Shown here: piece after piece, positions 33,776 through 42,403 of the stretch | How positions within the stretch are numbered: the stretch's first letter is position 1 | How the letters are laid out: each line of letters opens with the position of its first letter | NCBI GenBank assembly: GCA_025356055.1 | Contig: JANXUU010000034.1 | Span: 1 to 42,403, forward strand | DNA: 42,403 bases | From: Sphingomonas sp. | GTDB taxonomy: Bacteria > Pseudomonadota > Alphaproteobacteria > Sphingomonadales > Sphingomonadaceae | Direction: 5' to 3' | Notes under the pieces: model-generated | The model's input: only the letters and a program-made list of their open reading frames with translations | The model's database searches: none | Told to the model about the DNA's origin: nothing | Program-made: the position numbers and the translations under genes

Positions 33776-34806
33776 CGTTCCATCAATCTCGTTAGGGCTT
33801 GAGCCGTGAAATCCACCATGGGGACCACCCGCGCATAGTTCAACCGCGTGGGTCCGATCACGCCGACAACGCCCACCACCTGCCCTTCGCTCCCCCGCCA
33901 CGGCGCGGCGATCACCGAAGAGCCGCTGAGCGCGAACATGCGATGCTCAGACCCGATGAAGATCCGGCATCCTTCGGCGGCGCGTGCGCCCTCGAGTACG
34001 CGGACGATCTCCTGTCGGTCCTCGAGCTCCTCGAGCAGTCGCCGGACGCGGTCGAGATCGGTAGCGGCGGCCTCGTCGATGAGGTTGGCCTGACCCCTCA
34101 CGATCAAGATCGGGCGCTGGTCGAGGTCGACCGACCAGGCGGCAAGTCCCGCGGCGACAAGTTCGGCTGCAGCAACATCAAGCGCCTGGCGCTGGTCGGC
34201 GACCTCGGCCCTGAGGCGGGCAACCGCCTCACCAAGCGTCAGCCCGGTCAGTCTCGCAGAGACGAAATTGGCGACTTCGGCGAGCTGGGCGGCACTGGTC
34301 CCGGGGCTAAGCGGCACCACCCGGTTCTCGACGCTGCCGTCCGTCGCGACGAGCACGGCCAAGGCCCGCGTCCGGTCGAGCGGGACGAAGCTTAGTTGCC
34401 GCAGCCGTTGCTCCTGTTTTGGCGCCAGGATCACCCCGGCACAGGCCGACAGCCCCGACAACATGCTCGTCGCCGCGTCGAGCGCCTGCTCGATCGGCCG
34501 GTCGCGCAACTGCGCTTCGATTGCCGATCGCTCCATCTTGCCCGGGACCGACGTCTGCATGATCCCGTCGACAAACAGCCTCAGACCGCTCTCGGTCGGA
34601 ATTCGCCCGGCGGACGTATGCGGGTGGGTCAGCAACCCGCGCTCTTCGAGTTCCTGCATCACGCCGCGAATCGACGCCGGCGAAAGACTGACGCTGCCAG
34701 CCAGCATCTTCGACCCGACCGGCTGCCCGCGCTCGATATACGCTTCGACCACCAGCCGGAAAATGTCCCGCATCCGGGAAGAAAGATCGCCGATCGGCTC
34801 GTCCAT
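33772..34806 (-). CDS. hrcA: heat-inducible transcription repressor HrcA
   Basis: Represses heat-shock genes by binding CIRCE operators, with GroEL as cofactor. The 344-residue protein has the N-terminal winged helix ([20 protein letters not shown] then [20 protein letters not shown]), the [20 protein letters not shown] motif and the GAF-like core with [20 protein letters not shown] at the C-terminus. ATG 34806 is chosen because GGGGAGG is 2 bases upstream. The open frame further upstream is antisense to rph. No CIRCE inverted repeat is present in the 67 bases before it, so autoregulation through CIRCE is not supported here. Confidence 0.95.
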   Translation of the reverse strand: MDEPIGDLSSRMRDIFRLVVEAYIERGQPVGSKMLAGSVSLSPASIRGVMQELEERGLLTHPHTSAGRIPTESGLRLFVDGIMQTSVPGKMERSAIEAQLRDRPIEQALDAATSMLSGLSACAGVILAPKQEQRLRQLSFVPLDRTRALAVLVATDGSVENRVVPLSPGTSAAQLAEVANFVSARLTGLTLGEAVARLRAEVADQRQALDVAAAELVAAGLAAWSVDLDQRPILIVRGQANLIDEAAATDLDRVRRLLEELEDRQEIVRVLEGARAAEGCRIFIGSEHRMFALSGSSVIAAPWRGSEGQVVGVVGVIGPTRLNYARVVPMVDFTAQALTRLMER

Positions 34807-34873
34807 CACCTCCCCATCTAGGATTGCCCCGCCCTCCGGTCTAGGGAGCGGGCAAATTCCAAGGAGATCAATC

Positions 34874-35578
34874 ATGCGCCCATCCGGCCGCGCCCCCGAC
34901 CAGATGCGAGCCCTCGCCTTCGAACCCGGCTTTACCAAGCATGCCGAAGGCTCGTGCCTCGTCAGCTTCGGCGACACCCGTGTCCTTGTTACTGCCAGCG
35001 TCGATGAGAAGGTCCCTCCCTTCCTTCGCGGCAAAGCGCAAGGCTGGGTCACCGCCGAGTACGGCATGCTCCCCCGGGCGACCCACACCCGCGGCCAGCG
35101 TGAGGCAGCCAAGGGCAAGCAGTCGGGCCGCACGCAGGAAATTCAGCGCCTCATTGGCCGCAGCTTGCGCGCCGTCGTTGACATGGCCGCGCTCGGCGAG
35201 CGCCAGATTCTGATCGACTGCGACGTCATCCAGGCCGACGGCGGTACTCGCACCGCGTCGATTTCTGGCGCTTGGGTCGCACTCCGCCTCGCCGTCGACA
35301 CGCTCAATCTGGCGAGCGACCCCATCCGGACCCAGGTCGCCGCCGTCAGCTGCGGCATCCACGACGGCACCCCCGTCCTCGACCTCGACTATATCGAGGA
35401 CAGCTCGGCCGGCTCCGACGGCAACTTCGTTCTCACCGGTGACGGCGCGATCGTCGAGGCGCAGATTTCCGCCGAGGGGGCGACCTTCAACGAGGAGCAA
35501 CTCCTCCGTCTCCTCCGCCTTGCCCGCATCGGCTGCGCCGACATTTTCGCCGGGCAGCTCAAGGCCGTCGGCCGGTGA
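34874..35578 (+). CDS. rph: ribonuclease PH
   Basis: Phosphorolytic 3' exoribonuclease that trims tRNA precursors. The 234-residue protein starts [20 protein letters not shown] after AAGGAG (7 bases). Family motifs are intact: [60 protein letters not shown] and [20 protein letters not shown]. Its TGA overlaps the GTG start of rdgB (GTGA). It is divergent from hrcA. Confidence 0.97.
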   Translation: MRPSGRAPDQMRALAFEPGFTKHAEGSCLVSFGDTRVLVTASVDEKVPPFLRGKAQGWVTAEYGMLPRATHTRGQREAAKGKQSGRTQEIQRLIGRSLRAVVDMAALGERQILIDCDVIQADGGTRTASISGAWVALRLAVDTLNLASDPIRTQVAAVSCGIHDGTPVLDLDYIEDSSAGSDGNFVLTGDGAIVEAQISAEGATFNEEQLLRLLRLARIGCADIFAGQLKAVGR

Positions 35579-36183
35579 GGAAGCCCGCCAAGCTCGTCAT
35601 TGCCACGCACAACCCGGGCAAGCTGCGCGAGATTCGTGCCCTGCTTGCCCCGCTCGGGATCGAGTGCGTCGGCGCCGAAGAACTCGACCTTCCCGAGCCC
35701 GAAGAAACCGGCAACACCTTCGTCGACAATGCTGAATTGAAGGCCCGCCAGGCCGCCGACCTGTCCGGCCTGCCCGCGCTTGCGGACGATAGCGGCCTGT
35801 CGGTCGACGCGCTCCACGGCCACCCCGGCATCTTTTCCGCCCGCTGGGCCGAGGATGGCGGCGGTGGCCGCGACTTCGGCCGGGCGATGGAGCGTGTCTG
35901 GCGCGAGGTCGAGGCCGCCGGTCCCGACGCCGGCCGCGACGCCCACTTCGTTTGCGTCCTGTCGCTGGCCTCGCCCCATGGCGCGATGGAGAGCTTCGAG
36001 GGTCGCTGCGACGGCACCCTCGCTTGGCCGCCACGCGGCGATCGCGGCTTCGGCTACGACCCGATGTTCGTGAAAACCGGGATGACCCAGACCTTTGCCG
36101 AAATCGACCCCGCCCAAAAGCACAACATCAGCCATCGCGCCGATGCCTTCGCCAAGCTAGTTGCGGCGCTCGGCGAGGCGTAG
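35575..36183 (+). CDS. rdgB: XTP/dITP diphosphatase (non-canonical purine NTP pyrophosphatase)
   Basis: Removes ITP/XTP and their deoxy forms from the nucleotide pool. The 202-residue protein has [18 protein letters not shown] (8-25), [30 protein letters not shown] and [10 protein letters not shown], all family motifs. The start is GTG 35575 within the rph stop. The 3' end overlaps the convergent CAP-domain gene by 27 bases. Confidence 0.96.
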   Translation: MRKPAKLVIATHNPGKLREIRALLAPLGIECVGAEELDLPEPEETGNTFVDNAELKARQAADLSGLPALADDSGLSVDALHGHPGIFSARWAEDGGGGRDFGRAMERVWREVEAAGPDAGRDAHFVCVLSLASPHGAMESFEGRCDGTLAWPPRGDRGFGYDPMFVKTGMTQTFAEIDPAQKHNISHRADAFAKLVAALGEA

Positions 36184-36738
36184 CGTCGGGTCGAGCGTTG
36201 TGCCGTCCTTGTTGCCGGTTGGCGCATAGCGGCAGACAAAATAGTCTGTGGTCGCGTTCGAGGCGAGGCCGCAGCCGACCTTGGTCGTTGTCGGCCATAC
36301 GATCTGCGTGTAATGAGCAACATCGCGCCACTGGTCGGTCCGACTGACAGCTGGAAATACGCCGCGATGGAACAGGTGGCCTTCGTCGATCATCACGCCG
36401 ACCATCATTTCAAACGAAAAGACGCCGCGCGAACCGCGCCACAGATTTTCGCCCATCAGCTTGCGCCGACCCGGAGTCGGATCATGGTCATAAATGCCGG
36501 TCGCAGCCATCCGCTCCGCATAGCCGCGCGCTGCGTCCGCCAACTGCGCGTTCCAGCTCAATGGCGTCACCCCGAATGCCCGCCGAGCGTCGTTGTGGAG
36601 ACGCAAGATGGTCCCACGTAGCTCCGCTTCGCCGCGATCGGCCGGACCGGGCAAGTTGGGACTGGGCATCGGCCGTAACGCCGCCGAGCCCGCGCATGGC
36701 GCTAGCAGCAGAAGCAAACTAAGGAATTTGATCAGCAT
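36157..36738 (-). CDS. secreted CAP-domain (SCP-like) protein
   Basis: A 193-residue exported protein: signal peptide [20 protein letters not shown] then a CAP domain with [67 protein letters not shown] and [12 protein letters not shown]. The His/Glu/Glu/His pocket motifs are present. ATG 36738 follows AGGAGGGCC. Its start is only 8 bases from the hemW start on the other strand, so the two promoters must overlap the opposite coding regions. The exact role of bacterial CAP proteins is unclear. Confidence 0.9.
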   Translation of the reverse strand: MLIKFLSLLLLLAPCAGSAALRPMPSPNLPGPADRGEAELRGTILRLHNDARRAFGVTPLSWNAQLADAARGYAERMAATGIYDHDPTPGRRKLMGENLWRGSRGVFSFEMMVGVMIDEGHLFHRGVFPAVSRTDQWRDVAHYTQIVWPTTTKVGCGLASNATTDYFVCRYAPTGNKDGTTLDPTLRLAERRN

Positions 36739-36746
36739 GGCCCTCC

Positions 36747-37910
36747 TTGTTCGATACATTGGTAAATAAACTGCCCCCTGACAAGGCGTTGTCGCTCTAC
36801 GTCCACTGGCCGTTCTGCGTGTCGAAATGTCCCTATTGCGACTTCAACAGCCACATCCGAGACAGCGTCGACCAAGTGGCGTGGCGCGAGGCACTGCTCG
36901 CCGACCTTGCGCATGAGGCGGCGCTTATCCCCGGGCGGACGCTCATTTCGATCTTTTTCGGTGGCGGCACCCCGTCACTGATGGACACGTCGACCGTCGC
37001 GTCGCTGATCGAAGCTGCCCACCAACACTGGACCGCTGCGCCCGAGCTCGAGATCACGCTTGAGGCCAACCCCAACAGCGCAGAAATCGAGCGCTTCGCC
37101 GACCTTGCGAGCGCTGGCGTCACCCGCATCAGCCTTGGCTTGCAAAGCTTCGACGACCAGAGACTCGCCTTCCTCGGCCGCGCCCATTCGGCGAACGAAG
37201 GTTTCCGCGCTCTTGAAGCAGCGCAGTCAGCGGTCGGGCGGGTCAGCTTCGACCTTATCTACGCGCTTCCTGGCGACAACGAGGCAGGCTGGGCCGCAAC
37301 GCTCGACAAAGCGCTGTCCCTCGGCACCGAGCATCTATCTCTCTATGAGCTTACCATCGAGCCCGGCACGCGCTTCGCCTCGATGGTCGCCCGCCGCGAG
37401 TTTGAGCCGCTCGACGCCGAGATGGCCGCACGTCTGTTCGAGCACACCCAAGCCAGAACCGCCTCCGCCGGCTTGCCTGCATACGAAATCAGCAACCACG
37501 CCCGCCCCGGCGCAGAAAGCCACCACAACCTGACCTATTGGCGCTACGGCGATTATGCGGGCGTCGGCCCCGGCGCGCACGGGCGACGCCTCGGCATGCG
37601 CACCGTCCGTCACAAGAAGCCCGAGAATTTCCTGACGGCGATGGCGCGCAATGGGCACGGATTGGTCGAGGAGGAGGCCCTGGCGCCGGACGAAGCAGCC
37701 CGGGAAGCGCTCGTCATGGGGCTTCGCCTTGCCGAGGGGATCGACCCCGGCGAGCTTGCTCGGCGGACCGGGGTTGACCAGCTGGTTGACGATGACGCTA
37801 TCGATCGCCTTGTGGTGCACGGCCTCATCGAACGAAACGGGACCCGCATCGCCACGACCGAAGCCGGCCGCCTACTGCTCGACGCGATTCTGACCGAAAT
37901 TGCCGCCTAA
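36747..37910 (+). CDS. hemW: radical SAM heme chaperone HemW
   Basis: Radical SAM protein that carries heme; related to HemN but lacking its extra residues. The 387-residue product has ALSLYVHWPFCVSKCPYCDF with Cys24, Cys28 and Cys31 (CxxxCxxC) and the SAM-binding ISIFFGGGTPSLM, then GVTRISLGLQSFDDQRLAFL and a HemN C-terminal domain. The Phe-x-x-Cys motif is CVSKCPYC, without the extra Cys of HemN. No ATG fits: TTG 36747 is used here, TTG 36759 or CTG 36771 are possible. Its stop is next to the convergent small gene. Confidence 0.92.
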   Translation: MFDTLVNKLPPDKALSLYVHWPFCVSKCPYCDFNSHIRDSVDQVAWREALLADLAHEAALIPGRTLISIFFGGGTPSLMDTSTVASLIEAAHQHWTAAPELEITLEANPNSAEIERFADLASAGVTRISLGLQSFDDQRLAFLGRAHSANEGFRALEAAQSAVGRVSFDLIYALPGDNEAGWAATLDKALSLGTEHLSLYELTIEPGTRFASMVARREFEPLDAEMAARLFEHTQARTASAGLPAYEISNHARPGAESHHNLTYWRYGDYAGVGPGAHGRRLGMRTVRHKKPENFLTAMARNGHGLVEEEALAPDEAAREALVMGLRLAEGIDPGELARRTGVDQLVDDDAIDRLVVHGLIERNGTRIATTEAGRLLLDAILTEIAA

Positions 37911-38228
37911 CTATTTCGACGGGGTGATGCTGCTCTTGTCGCGGAACCGGTCACTCCAATCGGCAAGATAATCGCGAACCTGCGAGTCGGCGTCGGGCTC
38001 AGCTTTCTTCCGCGTCCGGCCCGCCTTCACGTCGTAGCCGATAACCGATGAGCGAAACTCCTGTATCTGGGCCGCGCAAACCTGTTTCGCAAACATCGCA
38101 AAACTATCGGCCGCAATCTTCTGGTCATTGCCTTTGTTGTACGCCGTCTTCAGGCAAGCGGTGAATTGCGCGCGCGCCGAATCATCGCTTCCACCCGCGA
38201 GCAAAAGTGCCAAGCTCAATGCCAACAT
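37911..38228 (-). CDS. small secreted hypothetical protein
   Basis: A 105-residue protein with a signal peptide (MLALSLALLLAGGSDDSARA) and a mature part with two Cys (AQFTACLKTAYNKGND and FAKQVCAAQIQEFRSSVIGY). ATG 38228 follows GAGAGGCAGG, a better ribosome-binding context than the upstream ATG 38246. Helical, charged C-terminus. Family not recognised. It ends on the base after the hemW stop. Confidence 0.7.
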   Translation of the reverse strand: MLALSLALLLAGGSDDSARAQFTACLKTAYNKGNDQKIAADSFAMFAKQVCAAQIQEFRSSVIGYDVKAGRTRKKAEPDADSQVRDYLADWSDRFRDKSSITPSK

Positions 38229-38295
38229 CCTGCCTCTCCCGTCCAAGATATGACGTGAGAATGACCCTTTTTGCTGCCCAGCGGAAGTGCAAAAT

Positions 38296-39456
38296 TCAGT
38301 CGGTAAAGGCCTTTGCGGCGGGTGAGACGACCACTGTGCCGCTCGCCGTCACTTGTCGCACTTCCAGTGCGCGCTGCGCCACGCCGCGGCGATCGAAGCG
38401 GAAGATTCCATCGACCCCGGCAAAGCCCTCGCGGTCGCGGAGCAAGCCCATCGGGAAGTGCGCGCCTATGCGCCAGTCGCGGCTGCTGCGGACGGCCAGC
38501 AGGACAGCATCATAACCCAGGCTGGCAAGCCGGAACGGTGCCTTGCCATAGCGCAACTTGTACCGTGATGCGAGTTGGCTGAAGCGCCCTTCCGGGGCGG
38601 CGGCATACCATGCGCCGCGCAGGGCCGGCGTCACCCCGAGCGCTTTGTCATTGGCCCATAACTCGGTGCCGAGCAGCAGCACTCCGCTGTTCAATCCCGG
38701 CGCTGCCAGCGCAGCGATCCGCCCCGCATCGGCAACCAGCACGGCGTCATTGGCGCCCTTTGCCCGCAGCGCCGCCGCCGCTGCACGGAGCGAAGCAGGA
38801 TTGCGATTATAGGTCTCCATCGCGACCATTCGTCCGCCCGCATCGCGCACTGCGCCGAGCATCGCCTGTGCGGCGCGTTCTCCGTAAAGGCCCGTAGGAA
38901 CGAGCGCGGCAAAACGCGCCGAACCACGCTGGCGGGCGAGACCCACGACGCGGTCGATCGACTGACTTGGAGTGAAACCCAGGATATAAGCCCCATTTCC
39001 GGCGACCCCTTCGTCGTTGGAGAAGGCGACCAGCGGGACGTTGGCGCCGCGCGCGACCGGAGCGGCGGCGCGAACTTCGTCGGCGAGCAACGGACCCAGG
39101 ATCAGGCCATTGCCTTCGGCTACGGCCTTCTGGGCCGCAGCCGCGGCGCCGCCGGGTCCAGCGCTGTTGTAGACGGTCAGCCGAAGCGTGCGGTCGCCGC
39201 TATCGATCAGCGCCAAGTTGGCGGCGTTGGCGATTGACTGGCCGACCCCTGCATCCGCACCGGTCAGCGGAACCATTACTGCGACTCGGTTGCGCGACTC
39301 GGTCGGTACGACTCCTCCGACGACCGGGGGTGGAACGTCGATCGGGCGAATGATAGGACGCTCCCCTCCGGTCTGGCAGCCGGCGAGTGCAAGCGCGAGC
39401 AGCGCCGCTCCGAGAAAACGGCATCGGGCTTGCGACTGGTGGGGAATTTTTGTCAT
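38296..39456 (-). CDS. lipoprotein, penicillin-binding protein activator (LpoA-like)
   Basis: A 386-residue periplasmic lipoprotein: signal ending in the lipobox LALAGC (Cys about 27), a linker with Pro-rich RPIIRPIDVPPPVVGG, and a periplasmic-binding-protein fold (VAVMVPLTGADAGVGQSIAN, LILGPLLADEVRAAAPVARG, DGIFRFDRRGVAQRALEVRQ) as in LppC/YraM/LpoA. LpoA activates PBP1A peptidoglycan synthesis in E. coli. The neighbourhood (rsmI divergent, yraN and gshB nearby) matches the yraL-yraM-yraN arrangement. The N-terminal TPR domain of E. coli LpoA is missing. Confidence 0.85.
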   Translation of the reverse strand: MTKIPHQSQARCRFLGAALLALALAGCQTGGERPIIRPIDVPPPVVGGVVPTESRNRVAVMVPLTGADAGVGQSIANAANLALIDSGDRTLRLTVYNSAGPGGAAAAAQKAVAEGNGLILGPLLADEVRAAAPVARGANVPLVAFSNDEGVAGNGAYILGFTPSQSIDRVVGLARQRGSARFAALVPTGLYGERAAQAMLGAVRDAGGRMVAMETYNRNPASLRAAAAALRAKGANDAVLVADAGRIAALAAPGLNSGVLLLGTELWANDKALGVTPALRGAWYAAAPEGRFSQLASRYKLRYGKAPFRLASLGYDAVLLAVRSSRDWRIGAHFPMGLLRDREGFAGVDGIFRFDRRGVAQRALEVRQVTASGTVVVSPAAKAFTD

Positions 39457-39471
39457 GTCACGTCTTTCAAG

Positions 39472-40323
39472 ATGAACGAACCTCCGCTTGCCCCCGGTCT
39501 CTATATCGTCGCCACACCAATCGGCAACTTGGGCGACCTGTCAGTGCGTGCCGCGGAAACGTTGCGCCGGGTCCAGCGGATTCTTGCTGAGGACAAACGA
39601 GTAAGCGCGAAGCTCCTCGCCCACGTCGGGGCGACCGCGCCCATGAGTGTCTATCACGATCATAGCGATGCTGCTTTGCGCGACCGGATTGTCACCGCAC
39701 TGCAAAGCACGGCGATCGCTCTGATCAGCGACGCCGGCACGCCGCTGATTTCGGACCCCGGCTACAAACTGGTTCGTGCGGCGCGAGCAGCCGGGGTCGC
39801 GGTCCATACGCTGCCCGGACCGTGCGCGGCGGTGGCTGCGCTGACGCTCGCGGGGCTGCCAACTGACCGGTTTCTGTTTGTGGGCTTCCTCCCGGCCAAG
39901 GCCAAGGCGCGCGTCGAAGCGATCGCGGAAGTGGATGGGGTTAGGGCCAGCCTGGTTTTCTACGAAAGCGGCCCGCGGCTCGGCGATGCGCTGGCCGCAC
40001 TGGCGACAGGACTTGGCAACCGCGACGCAGCGGTGGCTCGCGAAATCAGCAAGCTGCACGAGGAGTGCGTGACCGGGAAACTTGTCGAACTGTCAGCGCG
40101 CTATGCGGAAGGTCCGCCGCGCGGCGAGATCGTAATCGTTGTCGGCCCTCCAGCCGAGCGCGAGGCGGCGAGCAAGGAAGACCTCGACGCTTCATTACGC
40201 GAAGCATTGTCGCGGCTTTCGCCATCGCGCGCCGCGGCCGAAGTTGCCGCGGCGCTGTCGATTCCCAAAAAGCGCGCTTATGCCCGAGCGCTCGAGCTTG
40301 TCGGGGCGGGCGCGCTCGCCTAG
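39472..40323 (+). CDS. rsmI: 16S rRNA (cytidine(1402)-2'-O)-methyltransferase
   Basis: Methylates the 2'-O of C1402 in 16S rRNA. The 283-residue protein has GLYIVATPIGNLGDLSVRAA, VQRILAEDKRVSAKLLAHVG, ALISDAGTPLISDPGYKLVR, GPCAAVAALTLAGLPTDRFL and VFYESGPRL, all typical of the tetrapyrrole-methylase fold family. ATG 39472 is chosen by family start; there is only a weak ribosome-binding site. It is divergent from the LpoA-like gene (15 bases apart) and 9 bases before gshB. Confidence 0.96.
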   Translation: MNEPPLAPGLYIVATPIGNLGDLSVRAAETLRRVQRILAEDKRVSAKLLAHVGATAPMSVYHDHSDAALRDRIVTALQSTAIALISDAGTPLISDPGYKLVRAARAAGVAVHTLPGPCAAVAALTLAGLPTDRFLFVGFLPAKAKARVEAIAEVDGVRASLVFYESGPRLGDALAALATGLGNRDAAVAREISKLHEECVTGKLVELSARYAEGPPRGEIVIVVGPPAEREAASKEDLDASLREALSRLSPSRAAAEVAAALSIPKKRAYARALELVGAGALA

Positions 40324-40332
40324 GCGCAAATT

Positions 40333-41316
40333 ATGTCGCTGCGTGTTGCCGTCCAGATGGATCCAATTGAATCGATCGGCATCGCCGGGGACTCGACCTT
40401 CGCCCTGATGCTGACCGCGCAATCGCGGGGTCACCGATTGTTCGAGTATTCGGCAGACGCCTTGTCATACGAGGACGGGCGGGTGCGTGCGTACGCGCGC
40501 CCAATCGCCGTGCAGCGCGTCGAGGGCAATCATTTCGAAGCCGGCGAGCCGTCGATCATCGATCTTGGTCGCGATGTAGACGTCGTGCTCATGCGCCAAG
40601 ATCCGCCATTCGACATCGGCTACATCACCGCGACCTATCTGCTCGAGCGGGTCGCTGGCGATACACTGGTCGTCAACGATCCCCGATCCGTTCGCGACGC
40701 CCCCGAAAAATTGTTCGTGCTCGATTTCGCGCGCTTCATGCCGGCGACGCTGATCACGCGGTCAATCGCCGAATTGCGCGGGTTCCACGCCAGGCACGGC
40801 GAAATCGTCGTCAAACCGCTCCACGGCAATGGGGGTGCCGCCGTTTTTCGAATTACACGCGACGGCACCAACCTCGCCGCGTTGGCCGAGCTGTTCGGTG
40901 AAGTGTGGCGCGAACCGTTCATCGCTCAGGCTTTCCTCCCCGCGGTAGCCCAGGGCGACAAGCGCATCGTTCTCGTTGACGGCGAAGTCGCCGGCGCGAT
41001 CAATCGCCGCCCGGGGAAGGGCGAGTTCCGCTCCAATCTTGCTGCGGGCGGAAGCGCCGAAATCACTGAGCTGACGGACGGCGAGCGCGAGATCTGCGCC
41101 GCGCTTGGACCGCAGCTCAAGGCGCGCGGACTGATCTTCGTCGGCATCGACGTGATCGGCGGCCATCTTACCGAGATTAATGTCACGTCGCCGACAGGCA
41201 TCGTCGCGATGGACCGGTTCAATGGCACCGACACCCCGGGAATGATTTGGGATGCGATCGATTCGCGCCTCGCAGCGCGCCGTAAAAAGATAATCGGCTC
41301 CAGGATGAACCGATAA
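40333..41316 (+). CDS. gshB: glutathione synthase
   Basis: ATP-grasp enzyme that joins glycine to gamma-glutamylcysteine. The 327-residue protein has VAVQMDPIESIGIAGDSTFA (typical N-terminus), VVLMRQDPPFDIGYITATYL, the ATP-binding EIVVKPLHGNGGAAVFRI and the C-terminal INRRPGKGEFRSNLAAGGSA with EINVTSPTGI (metal and nucleotide ligands). Length normal. It follows rsmI by 9 bases and is probably in the same transcript. Confidence 0.97.
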   Translation: MSLRVAVQMDPIESIGIAGDSTFALMLTAQSRGHRLFEYSADALSYEDGRVRAYARPIAVQRVEGNHFEAGEPSIIDLGRDVDVVLMRQDPPFDIGYITATYLLERVAGDTLVVNDPRSVRDAPEKLFVLDFARFMPATLITRSIAELRGFHARHGEIVVKPLHGNGGAAVFRITRDGTNLAALAELFGEVWREPFIAQAFLPAVAQGDKRIVLVDGEVAGAINRRPGKGEFRSNLAAGGSAEITELTDGEREICAALGPQLKARGLIFVGIDVIGGHLTEINVTSPTGIVAMDRFNGTDTPGMIWDAIDSRLAARRKKIIGSRMNR

Positions 41317-41452
41317 ATCCCCGTTTATCAACAATCACATCCCTTCAATTTGGCGATTTAGAGATTGCTTAAGAGACGGCGCTCATCACGCCTGTGCCGT
41401 CGCAATGGGTCCGCTACTCCCCACTGGTCGCTCATTGCGGCGGTTACCGGTT

Positions 41453-41827
41453 TCAGTCTTGCCACAGGTTGATGAGATGCCGCGGCCAACGACGCGGCAC
41501 CAGCAGGATTGCGTCGACGCGCATGTTGTCGCCGGGTCGCCGGTAACGCTCGAACAACATCCCGGCGGCCACGAACACACGGCGCAAATGGTAGGGATCG
41601 ATCGCGAAACCCGCAGCGATCTCGGTGCTGCGCGCCTTAACTTCGATAAAGGCGATGGTGCGGCCGCGGCGCGCGACAATATCAACCTCACCTCCGCGGA
41701 CCCGAGCTCGCATCGCGAGGATCGACCAGCCGTGAAGCCGCAACCACCACGCCGCGATTGTCTCGGCACGCCGCCCGCCCCGCTCGGCGATGACACGTCT
41801 GCGACGAGAATAATCCAGGTTATTCAA
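41453..41827 (-). CDS. yraN: YraN family (UPF0102) nuclease-like protein
   Basis: A 124-residue protein with the YraN pattern AERGGRRAETIAAWWLRLHG, ARVRGGEVDIVARRGRTIAF and IEVKARST, the last two carrying the Asp and Glu-x-Lys of the endonuclease-like fold. The family is linked to DNA uptake or Holliday-junction work but is not well defined. It is convergent with gshB. In E. coli it follows lpoA directly; here it is separated by rsmI and gshB. ATG 41827 has no strong ribosome-binding site. Confidence 0.92.
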   Translation of the reverse strand: MNNLDYSRRRRVIAERGGRRAETIAAWWLRLHGWSILAMRARVRGGEVDIVARRGRTIAFIEVKARSTEIAAGFAIDPYHLRRVFVAAGMLFERYRRPGDNMRVDAILLVPRRWPRHLINLWQD

Positions 41828-42333
41828 TAGGGCCTCTCATCTATGCTTACTAGTCAAACACCAGCATCTGTATCGCATGCTGAACGATAGGCTAAGGCGC
41901 GCAACGGGATTAGCGAGCTACCGTTACTTCGTTACTCGGCGCGGTGCCATTCGCCTTCGTCATATTCTTCGCCGACCGGAAAAACTAATCATCGACTGCG
42001 GGCTGTCTGAGGTAAGCGTCAGCAGCACTGGCACGGTGTTTAAATCCGAACAAAGCGGCGGCACGCTCGGCGTGGTTGCGATCGGATCACCGACAAGATC
42101 TTCGAATTTTTTCCTGATAAATTTTTTTCTCTCGCCGAGACGTTCGAAGCGATACAATATAGCAAGCGACAGCGATGCGCTTGCTTCACGAGTTGTCCTA
42201 TTCCCGTAACCCGCCACGGTTGATACACATGGCGTGTGCTGCCTCCTGGTAATCGTCAAGCGCCTAGTGGATTGATCGAGACAAAGGAGTCCTGATAGAT
42301 TCCTATTGGTCGAGGGGTGTGCGAGGCTGCGGG
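41828..42333. other. 506-base AT-richer stretch with no convincing gene
   Basis: It lies between yraN and the IS630-type transposase. Frames on both strands (41877-42209 plus, 41960-42259 minus) are unlike known proteins, oppose each other, and lack ribosome-binding sites. A poly-T-rich patch (42101-42132) and the IS end are the only visible structure. On the minus strand a short frame MCINRGGLRE follows an AGGAGG, possibly a chance match. Confidence 0.5.
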
Positions 42334-42403
42334 ATGCGCAGCGGGATCATATTCGACATCACCCCTTCGGACAAAGCTCGGCTCGAGGCGATCATCGCCG
42401 CCC
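42334..42403 (+). CDS. IS630-family transposase, N-terminal fragment
   Basis: The 23 visible residues MRSGIIFDITPSDKARLEAI then IAA match the usual start of IS630-type transposases (GI.F.VTPSDRxRLEAIV). ATG 42334; the gene is cut by the window edge. The left end of the element probably lies within the 80 bases upstream but no inverted repeat can be checked. Confidence 0.8.
   Translation, partial: MRSGIIFDITPSDKARLEAIIAA

Noticed and set aside
34807-34873. CIRCE operator in front of hrcA
   Set aside because: No TTAGCACTC / GAGTGCTAA inverted repeat is present.
41877-42259. Opposing open frames on both strands
   Set aside because: Neither resembles a protein family, each lacks a ribosome-binding site, and they oppose each other.

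Overview
The window looks like chromosome from a GC-rich alphaproteobacterium, most likely a member of the Sphingomonadales. The gene set, the Pro-rich TonB/ExbB/ExbD/ExbD cluster, the recR-def / fmt-truA block and the GC-rich third codon positions all fit. This is judged from protein resemblance only; no 16S gene is present, so the genus is not fixed. About 46 protein genes and one tRNA can be supported. Both window ends run into insertion sequences: an IS3-type orfA start on the left (minus strand) and an IS630-type transposase start on the right (plus strand).

Layout. 1-756 is a lower-GC, IS-bearing stretch that abuts the 3' end of a tRNA-Gln gene (757-831) and may be the edge of an integrated element. 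875-3301 is a membrane GGDEF-EAL gene split by an in-frame amber codon. 3366-6245 holds translation and repair housekeeping: recR-def on the minus strand, fmt-truA on the plus strand. 6285-11989 holds a DUF4126 membrane protein, a DHA2-type MFS exporter, an intracellular PHA depolymerase, an ABC exporter and a Tat-exported MsrB. 12026-15414 is a TonB region: a lone tonB faces a tonB-exbB-exbD-exbD operon. 15608-16740 is a pteridine-reductase-like SDR coupled to a FolB-like gene. 16816-21050 is a tightly packed run (DUF1285, CoA Nudix, CCA transferase, ECF sigma factor, RskA-like anti-sigma, secreted fasciclin protein) that ends in a strong terminator. 21139-26809 holds a CDP-alcohol phosphatidyltransferase, an MHS-type MFS carrier, a second GGDEF-EAL protein with a degenerate GGNEF site, a COG4705 membrane protein and a small secreted protein. 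parC follows (26928-29162).

29163-33262 is the accessory patch. It holds a REP-like palindrome, the C-terminal remnant of a HigA-type antitoxin, a lower-GC cassette of three overlapping unknown genes (29531-30569), the orphan tail of another gene coupled to an XRE regulator, an inverted pair of palindromic repeats, a short DUF2256 gene, a small unknown gene with a clean sigma-70 promoter, a gene whose C-terminus is partly built from REP sequence, and a 30-bp tandem array that starts inside the grpE stop region. After this come ordinary core genes: hrcA-grpE, rph-rdgB, a CAP-domain protein, hemW, a small secreted protein, and the rsmI / LpoA-like / gshB / yraN neighbourhood.

Working together: recR, rdgB, parC and yraN serve genome upkeep; def, fmt, truA, cca and rsmI serve translation; hrcA-grpE serves heat shock; the ExbBD-TonB genes power outer-membrane uptake; the sigma/anti-sigma/fasciclin genes look like one envelope-stress module. 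The two best candidates for undescribed biology are the three-gene cassette at 29531-30569 and the tandem array at the grpE 3' end. Functions for the cassette are not claimed.
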